Counted from the stretch's first letter, positions 17,205-26,807 are shown. The stretch is 42,821 nucleotides of DNA from Bacteroidales bacterium (GCA_017960885.1 JAGCYI010000165.1:1-42821); one strand, 5' to 3'. The notes: generated by a model not told the origin, from the sequence alone. A program made the numbers and translations.

Positions 17205-18269
17205 TTATTTGCCATATTCTTGCTTAAGATAATCGAGATGACGCATAAAATCGCCGCCAAATTTTTCGCGGCATTCCTCACGCAGTATGTCTTTCTTGTT
17301 GTAATAGGTCATATAACCCGTAAAAAAAGTATTGTTGACATTGCTGTTGGATGTAGCCTTAATCATAGCAGCATCGAGAGCAGCAAAGTGGAGTGTGTCG
17401 ATAGATTCAAAAACAGATTTGATAGCCGCCTGCTTCAAAGCATTTTTGGCGGAGGTGTCAAGAGTCTTGAAATCGGCTGAATTGTACAAAGAATCCAATT
17501 TCTTAGCGCCGTGAAGATAGTGCATGGCGAGTTTTTCATTGTCTTCTATCAAATAGGTGTAACGCAGCAGAATAGCTGAGGAATCACCATATTTGTTTGC
17601 CAGATAAAGTTTTGCACCATTTTCGCCCACATAGTCGGCAATGTTTTCGTTAAGTTCGCTGTTGTCTTTTACAAACACTGTGCTGTGAGTGAGTTCGTGA
17701 ATGATTAGTTCGGCAAGGTAAGCCTCGTTGCGACGGAGCATACTCGACAGTATCGGGTCTTTAAACCATCCCATGGTGCTCCATCCGCCCGGATTTACAA
17801 TGCGAGTGTCGTAGCCCTCATTTTGAAGACGTTTTGCCTCTTTTTCAGCGTCTTTGAGGTCAAAAAAGCCCTTGTAAGGCAGTTTGCCCACCACTGGAAA
17901 TTTCCAAAGATATTTTTTCATAGCGTACTTTTCGCAAGCTTGCACCACGTATGCCGTGGGCTGACCTTTGAGGTCGAACACGGCATTGTAGTTTTCAGAA
18001 TCTTTGAGATGAATGCTATCGATTGCAAACTTACGTATCTCTTTGATATAAAGCAGTTTTTGTTTAAGCGAATCGGGATAAGAAGGATCGTTGAGCAAAG
18101 TGTCGATAGGCACGGCATTTCGCACCATTCTAAGTTGCCCAAGACCTTGTGTAATGCCATAACCAATTAGTTTGCAATTAGTAAGCAAAACCGCCATAAG
18201 CAAAATTCCCAAAACGGAAAAAATCTTTGCTTTCAAACTCATCGCCTTTATTTTGGATAGAAACGACAT
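17205..18269 (-). CDS. Lipoprotein zinc aminopeptidase, PF10023-like
   Basis: The 354-residue product has a hydrophobic N-terminus ending in a lipobox-like LLTNC with C32, so it is probably a lipoprotein. The gluzincin motif HELTH is at 181-185, followed by NENIADYVGE, whose E198 is the likely third zinc ligand. Upstream motifs GYGITQGLGQL, IRKFAIDSIHL, WSTMGWFKDPILSSML and LAELIIHELTHS match the putative aminopeptidase family PF10023, found in many Gram-negative bacteria. The substrate has not been read from sequence. It is probably anchored in the periplasmic face of the envelope. It is followed by the chemoreceptor gene with its own promoter. The start at 18269 leaves a charged n-region; a start at the M10 codon is also possible. 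Confidence 0.78.
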   Translation of the reverse strand: MSFLSKIKAMSLKAKIFSVLGILLMAVLLTNCKLIGYGITQGLGQLRMVRNAVPIDTLLNDPSYPDSLKQKLLYIKEIRKFAIDSIHLKDSENYNAVFDLKGQPTAYVVQACEKYAMKKYLWKFPVVGKLPYKGFFDLKDAEKEAKRLQNEGYDTRIVNPGGWSTMGWFKDPILSSMLRRNEAYLAELIIHELTHSTVFVKDNSELNENIADYVGENGAKLYLANKYGDSSAILLRYTYLIEDNEKLAMHYLHGAKKLDSLYNSADFKTLDTSAKNALKQAAIKSVFESIDTLHFAALDAAMIKATSNSNVNNTFFTGYMTYYNKKDILREECREKFGGDFMRHLDYLKQEYGK

Positions 18270-18328
18270 AATTTGATTCTACACAATTAAGTATTTAATA
18301 AACAAAACCAATTTTATTAGTTAAATCA

Positions 18329-20335
18329 TTATTGCACAGCCACTTTGAACGATTCGCCATTGATTACAACCACAAACACACCAGATTTATCGATAGAGAT
18401 TTCATCTTTGGTAGATTTTGTGGTGGCAGATTTGATAGTTCTGCCATTTAAATCAATAATGGTATATTTTGTATCTGGGACGGATTCAATAAAGATGGAA
18501 TGGAGAGATGACCAAACTTTAATGCTAGATTGAGTGGCGGAAATTGAAGATACAGGGGTTGGTTGATTTGCTTTAACGGTAACTTTCAACTCGGTTTCAA
18601 ATCCGTTGTATTCTACTTTCAAAATCTGTTCGCCAATTTTAGTTTTATCGTAGCCGGTGATGGTGGCTTCTGAGAGAAGTATTTTTTCAGATCTATTTCC
18701 ATTATCGTAATTCATAACTAAATAGCCGTCAACAGCAGAAAAATTTTCGCCTTCGGTGTACTCTGTTTTTGGCAATTTAGAAATTTCTATTGACACTACC
18801 AAACTATATGCAGGTTGATACAGTTGGGTAAAGTAGCCGGGATTTTCTTCACCTTCGTCTATCTTGGCGTAGGTGGCATCGTATACATCCAAGTTTTTTG
18901 GTGAAGTACCTTTGCCACCGTAAAGATTGTTGCACTCGTAAAACATATCATTCGACTTGGTAACAGATGCCGTTGACCAATCTTTATCCACATAAATAGA
19001 CCTAAGGTTATTGCAATCACCAAACATATATTGCATTTTGGTTACGTTGGCAGTATTGAAGTTAGAAATGATGATTGATTTAAGACTATTGCAGCCATAA
19101 AACATAAAACTCATATCCTCAACCTTTTCTGTGTTGAACCCTCGAACATCGATTGATGTTAGTTTATCGCAGAAATGGAACATCGAATTCATATATACCA
19201 CATCCGACGTATTGAGGTTCTCTTTCATTCCAACTATCTCGGTGAGTTGGTCAAATCCCTCGAACCAATAAGAAGTTTTATATGGTTTAAATGATTTAAA
19301 AGATTCATCGAACACTACCTTAGTAATAGTAGAATAAATAGCCGATGTCCAATTCTTGTCGTTTTCCTCAGTCCTCAAAGGAAGTGTACCATTAGGTTTG
19401 TATGCACCAAAATAAAATGTGGCTGTTCCGTCTTTAACTATTGCATAAGCTGGATCATAGACGACTGAGCCTTTTTTAGTGAGATAACCAGGATCATCCT
19501 TTCCTCCATCGACCTTGGCGTAAGTAGCATCATTATAAGTACCTGGACCTGTTCCTTTTTCGCCAAAAAGCAAATCATTAAGAGCAAACATACTTTCAGA
19601 TTTTGTTACAGCGTCTGTTGACCAATCATCTCCTACCAATATGTATTTTAGATGATAACAACTTTGGAACATCATTGCCATATCCTCAACGCTCTTGGTA
19701 TTAAAGCCCGAAAGATCCAGATATGATAGACTACGACAAGAACTGAACATCTCATGCATAATTGTCACCTTTGATGTATTAAAACCGCTTTGTGAAAAAT
19801 CAATACTTGTTAAATTATAACAACCTGCAAACATTTGACTCATATTTATTACATTTGATGTCCGAAAAGATAGCAAATTGAGTGTTTTCAGATTGTGACA
19901 ATATGCGAACATTTCAAACATATATTGAACATTTGCAGTGTTAAATCCACTCAAATCAAGATTTTGAAGACTTACACATGCCTTAAACATTCCCCCCATA
20001 TTTGTAACATTCTCAGTATTGAGGTTATCTTTCATTCCGGATATTTCTGTGAGATTGCGAAAGTAATAAAACCAATACGCGCAACTCGTTGGCTTATATT
20101 CTTTGAAAGAATCATCAAAATCTACCTTAATTACTGACCCACGAACGTCTTCTGTCCAATCTACAATGTCAATATTCGTCTGAATCGGCAACGCCCCTTC
20201 GGGCTTGTTGGTGCCGTAATAGAAAGTAGCAGTGCCGTCTTTGTCGACTACCACGTATGGTTCTTTCACACCTTGCGCAAATGTGGTAAATGATAGCAGT
20301 ATAAGAATTAATGAAGTAAATAGTTTCTTTTTCAT
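18329..20335 (-). CDS. Secreted BspA-like protein with DUF285 repeats and T9SS-type tail
   Basis: The ATG at 20335 gives 668 residues starting MKKKLFTSLILILLSFTTFAQG, a clear signal peptide. The in-frame upstream start would place nine extra polar residues before it. Two blocks of DUF285 (mycoplasma-lipoprotein-type) leucine-rich repeats occur, recognisable by repeated NTANVxxMxxMFxxCxxLxxLDLSGFNT patterns. Each block is closed by a copy of the DATYAKVDGG-DDPGYLT segment. A bacterial Ig-like domain (about 530-605) and a 65-residue tail (KVWSSLHSIFIES, IIDLNGRTI, GVFVVVINGESFKVAVQ) complete it. The tail is very close to that of the gene at 3952 and resembles the T9SS type A sorting domain. Its role is probably at the cell surface, in adhesion or binding. 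Confidence 0.78.
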   Translation of the reverse strand: MKKKLFTSLILILLSFTTFAQGVKEPYVVVDKDGTATFYYGTNKPEGALPIQTNIDIVDWTEDVRGSVIKVDFDDSFKEYKPTSCAYWFYYFRNLTEISGMKDNLNTENVTNMGGMFKACVSLQNLDLSGFNTANVQYMFEMFAYCHNLKTLNLLSFRTSNVINMSQMFAGCYNLTSIDFSQSGFNTSKVTIMHEMFSSCRSLSYLDLSGFNTKSVEDMAMMFQSCYHLKYILVGDDWSTDAVTKSESMFALNDLLFGEKGTGPGTYNDATYAKVDGGKDDPGYLTKKGSVVYDPAYAIVKDGTATFYFGAYKPNGTLPLRTEENDKNWTSAIYSTITKVVFDESFKSFKPYKTSYWFEGFDQLTEIVGMKENLNTSDVVYMNSMFHFCDKLTSIDVRGFNTEKVEDMSFMFYGCNSLKSIIISNFNTANVTKMQYMFGDCNNLRSIYVDKDWSTASVTKSNDMFYECNNLYGGKGTSPKNLDVYDATYAKIDEGEENPGYFTQLYQPAYSLVVSIEISKLPKTEYTEGENFSAVDGYLVMNYDNGNRSEKILLSEATITGYDKTKIGEQILKVEYNGFETELKVTVKANQPTPVSSISATQSSIKVWSSLHSIFIESVPDTKYTIIDLNGRTIKSATTKSTKDEISIDKSGVFVVVINGESFKVAVQ

Positions 20336-20393
20336 AGTGTTATAAGTAAAATTGTGAGACATAATAATCTAAAATTTCTCTTAGATTACACTG

Positions 20394-20425
20394 CAAATAT
20401 AAACAAAATCTATCAGTTTTGCAAA
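20394..20425 (-). promoter_or_regulatory. Bacteroidales-type promoter of the DUF285/BspA-like gene
   Basis: On the minus strand TTTG (20425-20422) is followed after 20 bases by TATATTTG (20401-20394), matching both consensus boxes with ideal spacing. The implied leader is about 50 bases. Its -33 box abuts the -33 box of the divergent MutS-like gene. Confidence 0.65.
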
Positions 20426-20451
20426 AAAGCAAACAATTAATATTACCTTTG
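20418..20451 (+). promoter_or_regulatory. Bacteroidales-type promoter of the MutS-like gene
   Basis: TTTG (20418-20421) is followed after 22 bases by TACCTTTG (20444-20451), an exact -7 match. The GTG at 20451 lies inside the -7 box, so the ATG at 20469 is the better start. The leader would be only about 12 bases. Confidence 0.55.
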
Positions 20452-20468
20452 TGCTCAAAATAAAACAC

Positions 20469-22256
20469 ATGAACCACACCGAACTTAAAGATTTTTATAG
20501 CCGCAGGCTGAATACATATTCCGCAAATTACGAAACATACCGCAAAAAAGAGCGAAACACAAATATACTCAGAGGATTATCATTTGTTGGCGGAACGGCA
20601 TTGTCCATCATTTCTGCTAATTATTCAATGGTAATAATGACCGCGGTGATAATTGCAACAATAATCATTTTCTTATTTTTTGTAAAGAAAAACGCTGAAT
20701 ATCAATACCAAAAGAGAATCAACAAAAACCTCCGCGATATAAACGCCAGCGAACTCAAAGCCTTAGACAACGACAACTCCGACTTCAACGGCGGCGATGA
20801 ATTTATCAACCCCTCCCACCCTTTCACATACGATTTAGACATTTTTGGCAACAAGTCAATTTTCCAAAAAGTAAACCGCACAATAACCAAAGGCGGCTAC
20901 CTCCGACTTGCCAATGGATTTATCAATTCCACCAAAAATATCAACCAAATACTTGAAACTCAACGCAATACTACTCTATTTGAAAACAATGTTGATGCAC
21001 GTCAACAATTCATTGCCGAGGGTAGAATGTACGATGAAGATATTACAGAAAAATCCATCGAAAACATATCACAAGCAGAATACTACTTTACCAATTCTCC
21101 TATTTGGGGAATTATAGCCATAGTAATGATTATTAGCACATTATCGGCAATAATACTTTCCTCGCTCGATATAATTAGTGTATACATTCCGTCGGCTCTG
21201 TTCTTAACGCAACTTGCAATTTTTTCGTTTAACAGCAAGAAAACCAATGCTTTGAGCAACAAGATTGAAAAAACCGCCAAGGCATTCAAAAAATACTACA
21301 CGCTGTTTGACATCATTGAAAATATCGAAAACGCTCCCGAAAAATATGCCGACGAAATCAAATCAAAAACCATCTCTAAGGCATTGGGCGAACTTGCCAA
21401 TATTTCGCTCCGCTACGAACAAAGGCACAACCTGATGATTGCATTCTTCGGTCAGGGAATTTTTAGTTACGACCTGATAATCAATACAAAATTTGAAAAA
21501 TGGGAGCGCAAATACTGTGGCGAAATCAAACGTTGGTTTGATATTATTGCCGAATACGATTTTCTGTTCAGCCTTGCCAACCTAAAATTCAACAATCCAT
21601 CGTGGTGTTTCCCGAAACCTACTGAAAAACAGTTTGTTCTCAACGCCCAAAACGCTGGTCACCCATTAATACAAGATGAAAAATGCGTTAGAAACAACAT
21701 CGCTTTCTCCGACCGCAACTACCTTGTAATACTCACAGGAGCAAACATGGCAGGCAAAAGCACATATCTGCGAACAATAGGCACAAACCTTATACTCAGC
21801 CAATTAGGTGCAGTTGTATGTGCCGAAAGTTTTGAGTTTTCGCCAGTAGAAATACTCACAAGCATACGCACAAGCGACAGCGTTCAAGAGAGCGAATCTT
21901 ACTTTTTTGCCGAACTGAAGCGTCTGCAAAAAATCATAGAAAAACTCGAAAGCGGCGCCACGCTTTTTGTTATCGTTGACGAAATGCTGCGCGGCACCAA
22001 CAGCAAAGACAAGCACGACGGCAGTCAGAAATTTATCGAAAAACTCCTCAAATACAACTGCTACGGAGTGTTTGCCACCCACGACATCGACATTGGCACA
22101 ATGAAAGCCACATATCCGCAAAACATCGACACCAAATGTTTTGAAATCTCGTTCCAGGGCGACGAACTTCTATTCGACTACACCCTCAAAGACGGCATCT
22201 CCAAAAATCTCAACGCAAGCTACTTAATGAAAAAGATGGGAATAATAGAGATTTAA
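20469..22256 (+). CDS. Membrane-associated MutS-like ATPase
   Basis: The 595-residue product carries a MutS-type ATPase domain at its C-terminus. The Walker A is GANMAGKST near residue 424, followed by the family motif SVQESESYFFAELKRL. A Walker B (VIVDEMLRGTN) lies near 500, followed by FATHDID. Unlike MutS, it has no mismatch-recognition domain. Two hydrophobic segments (about 32-70 and 211-254) would place it in the membrane. The core between them resembles the MutS lever/clamp helices. Similar membrane MutS-like proteins occur in Bacteroidota and are annotated as mismatch-repair proteins, but a repair role is doubtful without the DNA-binding domain. The start at 20469 follows from the promoter position. 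Confidence 0.75.
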   Translation: MNHTELKDFYSRRLNTYSANYETYRKKERNTNILRGLSFVGGTALSIISANYSMVIMTAVIIATIIIFLFFVKKNAEYQYQKRINKNLRDINASELKALDNDNSDFNGGDEFINPSHPFTYDLDIFGNKSIFQKVNRTITKGGYLRLANGFINSTKNINQILETQRNTTLFENNVDARQQFIAEGRMYDEDITEKSIENISQAEYYFTNSPIWGIIAIVMIISTLSAIILSSLDIISVYIPSALFLTQLAIFSFNSKKTNALSNKIEKTAKAFKKYYTLFDIIENIENAPEKYADEIKSKTISKALGELANISLRYEQRHNLMIAFFGQGIFSYDLIINTKFEKWERKYCGEIKRWFDIIAEYDFLFSLANLKFNNPSWCFPKPTEKQFVLNAQNAGHPLIQDEKCVRNNIAFSDRNYLVILTGANMAGKSTYLRTIGTNLILSQLGAVVCAESFEFSPVEILTSIRTSDSVQESESYFFAELKRLQKIIEKLESGATLFVIVDEMLRGTNSKDKHDGSQKFIEKLLKYNCYGVFATHDIDIGTMKATYPQNIDTKCFEISFQGDELLFDYTLKDGISKNLNASYLMKKMGIIEI

Positions 22257-22286
22257 CTATACTGCCAAATCAAATTGCAAAAAAAA

Positions 22287-22318
22287 CGGGTATTTTGAAG
22301 ACATCTTCAAAATACCCG
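22287..22318. terminator. Intrinsic terminator of the outer-membrane barrel gene
   Basis: A 15-base-pair stem (22287-22301 with 22304-22318, CGGGTATTTTGAAGA against its complement) closes a very short loop. On the minus strand it is followed by a run of eight T. It lies between convergent genes and may also stop the MutS-like transcript, though the plus-strand side lacks a T run. Confidence 0.8.
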
Positions 22319-22359
22319 CCTATTATAAAGTGCTATTTATTATTTGAAAAAAGTATTAT

Positions 22360-25338
22360 TTACGGACGACCGCCGAATCCACCACCAGGACCTCCAAAAC
22401 CACCAGGACGGCCAGGGCCACCGAATCCACCGGGACGACCAGGTCCGAAACCACCAGGTCCGAAACCACCAGGTCCATTCTGATTGCGAGCATCTTTGCC
22501 GCCAAACAAGTTGAGGCGATAGATGATATGGAGCATAATATATGAGTTGATAGTGTTGTACTGAGTATCGCTACGCTGCATTGCGGTAACACTGCGGCTG
22601 TAGGTGCTTAACTGCTGCAAAATGTCGTAAAACTGAACAGTAACAGTAAGCGATTTGCCCTTGAGGAAACCATGCGAAATTTGTGCGTTCCACACAAGTT
22701 CGTCGGTATTCATAGAGTTGTCGTTGTATCCACGACGGCTCTGATTGTGCAAGTCGGTAGATAAACTTGTACCCCACGGAGCATAAATGCTGAGAGAACC
22801 ACCGTATGCAAACTGTTTGGTATCAAGGTTGCTCTGGGGCTGAAGCTCGTTGCGCGAACGTGTGTAGTTGATACTACCGTCGGCGGCTAACTCAAACCAT
22901 CCTTTGCGCCAACTTGCCTGCAAACGTTCCATAAAGGTGTTTGACTGCGTGTTAGATTTTTTGGCCTCGCGGTTAACATCAACGTAGCCCACATAATTGT
23001 TGAAATTGTACATGGTAAAGGTGTTGATGTTCCAAATACCAGCCGAATCGAGGGCGGTGTTGAACATAAAGCCTGAGTTGATACCCCAGTTGCCGTTAAC
23101 GTTTTCTGGACGCGAAATCTGCTTACCTGTTCTTTCGTCGTATGTTATCTTGTTAGCAATCGAATTCTTAGTGGTGTTCATATTAACGAAAGTCATAATG
23201 GTGCGCATGTGTTCGCGGATATATGTGTTGTAGTTGAGGCGGAGGTTGTTGGTAAACGAAGGTTTCAAACCGGGGTTACCTTGGGTTACGCTCATTGGTC
23301 TGCTGTCGTCGGTGATGTCGAGGAGGTCGCTCATCGAGGGCTGCGTAGTGTTGCCACGGTATGTAATTTCCAAACGTGTGAGGTCGTTGGGGTTGTAGCG
23401 GTATTCAAATGTAGGAGTTATGTTAAACACTGTACGTGTGGTGTCAACATATTTGCCTTGGAAGTTTTGTACAAACTTGGTTTTCTGAGGCTGCATCATG
23501 CCGCCCACATTCAACTGATAATTGTCGCGAACCATTCGGAAACCGAGATTGATATCGTGAATGTAGTTTTTGTATTCAGAATAACGGCTCTGCGCTTGGT
23601 TGAGATAAGCATCGCTGAGGGGGTTGTTGATACGCAAAAGATAATTGTCCCATTCGCGGTATTGATTATCTACGCCAACAAACGGATTAGCATCAAACTT
23701 ACTCTTGCTGTAATCGTATGTAGAACGGTTGCTTTCGTTGTATTGATAGCGGTATTGGTAGCTAAATTGCAGATATGTGCGTTTTGCAATGGGTTCGCTA
23801 TACGAAAGTTGTACCGAAGCGTTCCAGTTGTTGCTCGGGGTAAGATTGTATTTGTTGGTAAAATATGTGGAATCTTCGCCCGAAGCCAATTTTATTTGAT
23901 AATAAATAATGTCGCTGGTGGTAATGGTCTTGTTTTCGGTGTCGGTGTATCCGCCGCTACTGCTGAGGGTTATGTTTCTACCCTCGTCGTTGAGTTTGCG
24001 GTTTAGCTGCAAAGTGCCGTTGTACCTGGTGTTGTTGCTGTAATTGAGGTTGCCATCAACTTGATAGTTAACAACCAATGTATCAGACACCAATTGAGAT
24101 AGATCGGCAGCAGCCAAAGGATCAAACACATAGAGGAAAGGGTCAACGTCGTACATTGCCGAAAGGCCTCTCGACCGGCCATCGTTATCGGAAATCGAAG
24201 CTGAGGGACGGAACATAATATTAGTCATTTCGTCGGGTTGCCATTCTAAACGACCTTGGAAGTTCCAACTGTCGCCACGCGAATATTGTTGGGTGTTGGA
24301 GTTAGAAAAAGCACCTTTTTTTACAATAAATCTTTCTACCGATTGTTGGCTCAGGATATCGCCATCGCTGTGATTCCAACGAACGCTACCATCTATTCTA
24401 AGTTTGTTTTTCTCTTCAAAGTTGTAGTTGAGACCAATCATCTTAGTGGCGTTCAAACCATTGTTGCCCATGCGGAAACGTCCGCCGCCGCCACCGCCGA
24501 AACCTCGGTCGCTCACGTTGTTGGCATTGGTCATCAACATAATGCGGCTTCTGTTAGCGAAATATGCTCCCATACCACGCCAAGAGTAGCGGTTTTCGGT
24601 ACCCAAACCAAGGTCAAGGTTGGTAAACATACCTTTGTTCATACCGGGTTTGATACCAAAATCGAGCACTGTTTCTTCGTTGCCGTCTTCAATACCAGTG
24701 ATTCGAGCCATGTCGCTCTGCTGGTCGTACGCCTTAACGCGGTTTACAATTGAGGTTGGAAGGTTTTTCATAGCGGTTTTGGTGTCGCCGGTCATAAATT
24801 CCTTGCCATCAACAAGTATTTTTGTTACTTGCTTGCCGTTGATAGTGATTTTACCTTCATCATCAACCTCGGCACCAGGAAGTTTTTTTACAAGTTCTTC
24901 AATAGCAGAGCCTTCTGGAGTACGATAAGCATCCACATTGTAGATAAATGTGTCTTTTTTTACAGTAACCTTGGCAGCATAAGCCGAAACAGTAGCCTGA
25001 TCGAGCAAAACTGAAGAAGGATGCAGTGTAAGTTTGCCAAGGTTGACATTCTTGCCATTATGGATGCTAACGTGCTTAACCACAGGGTCAAAACCAACGC
25101 TGGAGACTTTAATAACAAAATCGCCATCCGAAGGAGCTTCCAATTTAAATACTCCAGCATCGTTGCTGATGGTTCCCGTAATCATTGAACTATCGGTTCT
25201 AAGCAACCGAACAGTGGCATTGAAGGCTGGTTCCTTGGTGTCGCCATCAATCAAAGTACCACTAATTTCTCGCTCTTGCGAAAATGCTGTGACCGTCATC
25301 GAGACAAATGCGATCATCAGCAAAATAAATCGTTTCAT
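22360..25338 (-). CDS. Outer-membrane beta-barrel receptor with Gly/Pro-rich C-terminal extension
   Basis: The 992-residue product has a signal peptide (MKRFILLMIAFVSMTVTAFSQ). A carboxypeptidase-regulatory-like domain spans about 23-110 (ISGTLIDGDTKEPAFNATV). A plug-like region follows, with KKLPGAEVDDEGKITINGKQVTKILVDGKEF, in two contiguous parts. A long outer-membrane beta-barrel of the TonB-receptor-like family (OMP_b-brl_3 type) makes up the rest. The barrel ends near NSYIMLHIIYRLNLF. A glycine/proline-rich tail of about 47 residues (GGFGPGRPGGFGGPG-type repeats) follows. No TonB box or SusD partner is evident. Substrate is unknown. The gene is probably monocistronic with a terminator behind it. 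Confidence 0.8.
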   Translation of the reverse strand: MKRFILLMIAFVSMTVTAFSQEREISGTLIDGDTKEPAFNATVRLLRTDSSMITGTISNDAGVFKLEAPSDGDFVIKVSSVGFDPVVKHVSIHNGKNVNLGKLTLHPSSVLLDQATVSAYAAKVTVKKDTFIYNVDAYRTPEGSAIEELVKKLPGAEVDDEGKITINGKQVTKILVDGKEFMTGDTKTAMKNLPTSIVNRVKAYDQQSDMARITGIEDGNEETVLDFGIKPGMNKGMFTNLDLGLGTENRYSWRGMGAYFANRSRIMLMTNANNVSDRGFGGGGGGRFRMGNNGLNATKMIGLNYNFEEKNKLRIDGSVRWNHSDGDILSQQSVERFIVKKGAFSNSNTQQYSRGDSWNFQGRLEWQPDEMTNIMFRPSASISDNDGRSRGLSAMYDVDPFLYVFDPLAAADLSQLVSDTLVVNYQVDGNLNYSNNTRYNGTLQLNRKLNDEGRNITLSSSGGYTDTENKTITTSDIIYYQIKLASGEDSTYFTNKYNLTPSNNWNASVQLSYSEPIAKRTYLQFSYQYRYQYNESNRSTYDYSKSKFDANPFVGVDNQYREWDNYLLRINNPLSDAYLNQAQSRYSEYKNYIHDINLGFRMVRDNYQLNVGGMMQPQKTKFVQNFQGKYVDTTRTVFNITPTFEYRYNPNDLTRLEITYRGNTTQPSMSDLLDITDDSRPMSVTQGNPGLKPSFTNNLRLNYNTYIREHMRTIMTFVNMNTTKNSIANKITYDERTGKQISRPENVNGNWGINSGFMFNTALDSAGIWNINTFTMYNFNNYVGYVDVNREAKKSNTQSNTFMERLQASWRKGWFELAADGSINYTRSRNELQPQSNLDTKQFAYGGSLSIYAPWGTSLSTDLHNQSRRGYNDNSMNTDELVWNAQISHGFLKGKSLTVTVQFYDILQQLSTYSRSVTAMQRSDTQYNTINSYIMLHIIYRLNLFGGKDARNQNGPGGFGPGGFGPGRPGGFGGPGRPGGFGGPGGGFGGRP
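22363..22500 (-). repeat. Short tandem repeats encoding the Gly/Pro-rich tail
   Basis: The last ~45 codons repeat GGFGP/GRPGGFGGP units. At DNA level 15-base units such as CCACCAGGTCCGAAA recur in tandem at 22451-22480. The region is purely coding. It lies past the last predicted beta-strand and may be prone to unit-number change. Confidence 0.7.
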
Positions 25339-25445
25339 TCTATTTAACTATTTTCATTAAAGATAATCTATGATAGTACTCACTTTGACACCGAAAAACG
25401 AAAATAGTTTAATTCCTGCAAAGAAAAAAAACAAAGAGGGACGTT

Positions 25446-26807
25446 TTAATACATATTAAACTTTCCTAATCCTCTCCTATTGGCATTTAAATATACCGAG
25501 AAGGCTATTTCAGCCAGATGTTTTGGCGCATTAAAACCATAATCCGAGCTATAGCACTTGTAACCAGCCGAGAAGCCAACAGAAGTAAAACGTTGGTACA
25601 AACCGAAGGCTGGAGTAAACAGCAACCTCTTATCTTTAACCTTCGGAGTCAAATCCTTAGTATTTGCCATACAGTACGAACCATAGCAGCCCACATATCC
25701 ACCAAAATCGGGCAGCCGCTGATGACGGAAAGACATACGCTTTTCGATGCCTGCCTCCGCAATGGATAATCTAGTGCGTGATGTAGCAAAGTCGTCGTAC
25801 TCTTTGGCAAGTATAGAGGTTCTGGTACGGTGACGGTAAAAAAAGGCAGCGGAAAGTCCAATATTGAAATGTGATTCATGGAACCCTACACGTAAGCCCA
25901 TACGATAATCATGATTGCAGAACTCATGACAATACGACGCTGAAACAGAACCGAGTATAAGTTTTTGTGACTTAACACCGTTGCCCTCAAAGTATCGCTG
26001 GTTTGAAATATTGCCAGACATTAGGCTTAGAGTGGCGGTGTTTTGTCCTGAATGACTCACCGCATTAACATCCGCGCCATTGTCGCAAAGCAGTTTCGAC
26101 ATTTTTTCATCGGCATAAATAGCGCTATAAACAATAGGAGCTCCAAGCCGGCAAACTTCATTAACATCCGCGCCATGACGAATCAGCCAAGCCGCCATAA
26201 GAGTATCATTACGCTGCACAGCAATACAAAGCGGTGATATACCAGAAGGTTGGTTATTGATATTTCCACCATGTTGCAAAAGCAGTTCTGACATGAGGGT
26301 ATCGCAGTAAAATGCCGCAATTTGAAGGGGAGATTTGTTTCTACACACCTTGTTGGGATGCGCTCCATGAAACAAAAGCACATCGGCGCACTCCAAGTAG
26401 CCATCCCTCACAGCATAATGAATCGGGGTAAGGAAATTCGCATTGTCTAAAAGATTTGGATTGCCGCCAAACTGCAACATAATGTCGAGCAGCCGGGGAT
26501 TGTTATGAATAACAGCGTTGGTAACCGGAGGGATAACACCGTTGACATGAGCCTTAGCATTGGGATTAGCACCATACTGCAGAAGAAGTTCGCACAAAGA
26601 ATCATTATCAAATTCAGCAGCGTACATTAGCGGTGTAACACCTCTTCCATCGGTACAGTTGACGTTGTCGTATTGTTGCAAATAAAATTTAACCAAATCA
26701 CAACTACCTATTTTACAGGCAAGCATAAGGTTGCTTTTGTTTTGAGCGGATAATTGCAATGGTACCCACAAAGCGAGTGTCAGTAAAAATATGCGTAGAA
26801 ATGCCAT
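25446..26807 (-). CDS. Secreted ankyrin-repeat protein with C-terminal beta-barrel-like domain (paralogue 2)
   Basis: The ATG at 26807 gives 453 residues with a signal peptide (MAFLRIFLLTLALWVPLQLSAQ). The upstream TTG is less likely. About eight ankyrin repeats cover residues 25-270, with repeated GxTPLMYAAxxxxxxxxxLLLxxGANPN patterns. The last 170 residues alternate polar and aromatic or hydrophobic positions and contain the segment RVGFHESHFN. They look like a small outer-membrane beta-barrel. The protein may therefore sit in the outer membrane with ankyrin repeats in the periplasm. It is adjacent to a diverged paralogue, with a 73-base gap and no clear terminator between them. No enzymatic function is suggested. 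Confidence 0.7.
   Translation of the reverse strand: MAFLRIFLLTLALWVPLQLSAQNKSNLMLACKIGSCDLVKFYLQQYDNVNCTDGRGVTPLMYAAEFDNDSLCELLLQYGANPNAKAHVNGVIPPVTNAVIHNNPRLLDIMLQFGGNPNLLDNANFLTPIHYAVRDGYLECADVLLFHGAHPNKVCRNKSPLQIAAFYCDTLMSELLLQHGGNINNQPSGISPLCIAVQRNDTLMAAWLIRHGADVNEVCRLGAPIVYSAIYADEKMSKLLCDNGADVNAVSHSGQNTATLSLMSGNISNQRYFEGNGVKSQKLILGSVSASYCHEFCNHDYRMGLRVGFHESHFNIGLSAAFFYRHRTRTSILAKEYDDFATSRTRLSIAEAGIEKRMSFRHQRLPDFGGYVGCYGSYCMANTKDLTPKVKDKRLLFTPAFGLYQRFTSVGFSAGYKCYSSDYGFNAPKHLAEIAFSVYLNANRRGLGKFNMY

Noticed and set aside
22363..22500. Possible non-coding repeat array
   Set aside because: The repeats keep the reading frame of the barrel gene and encode a Gly/Pro tail ending at its stop codon.
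23209..24006. Plus-strand reading frame of 265 codons opposite the outer-membrane barrel gene
   Set aside because: It is opposite a continuous 992-residue receptor frame and has no recognisable features.
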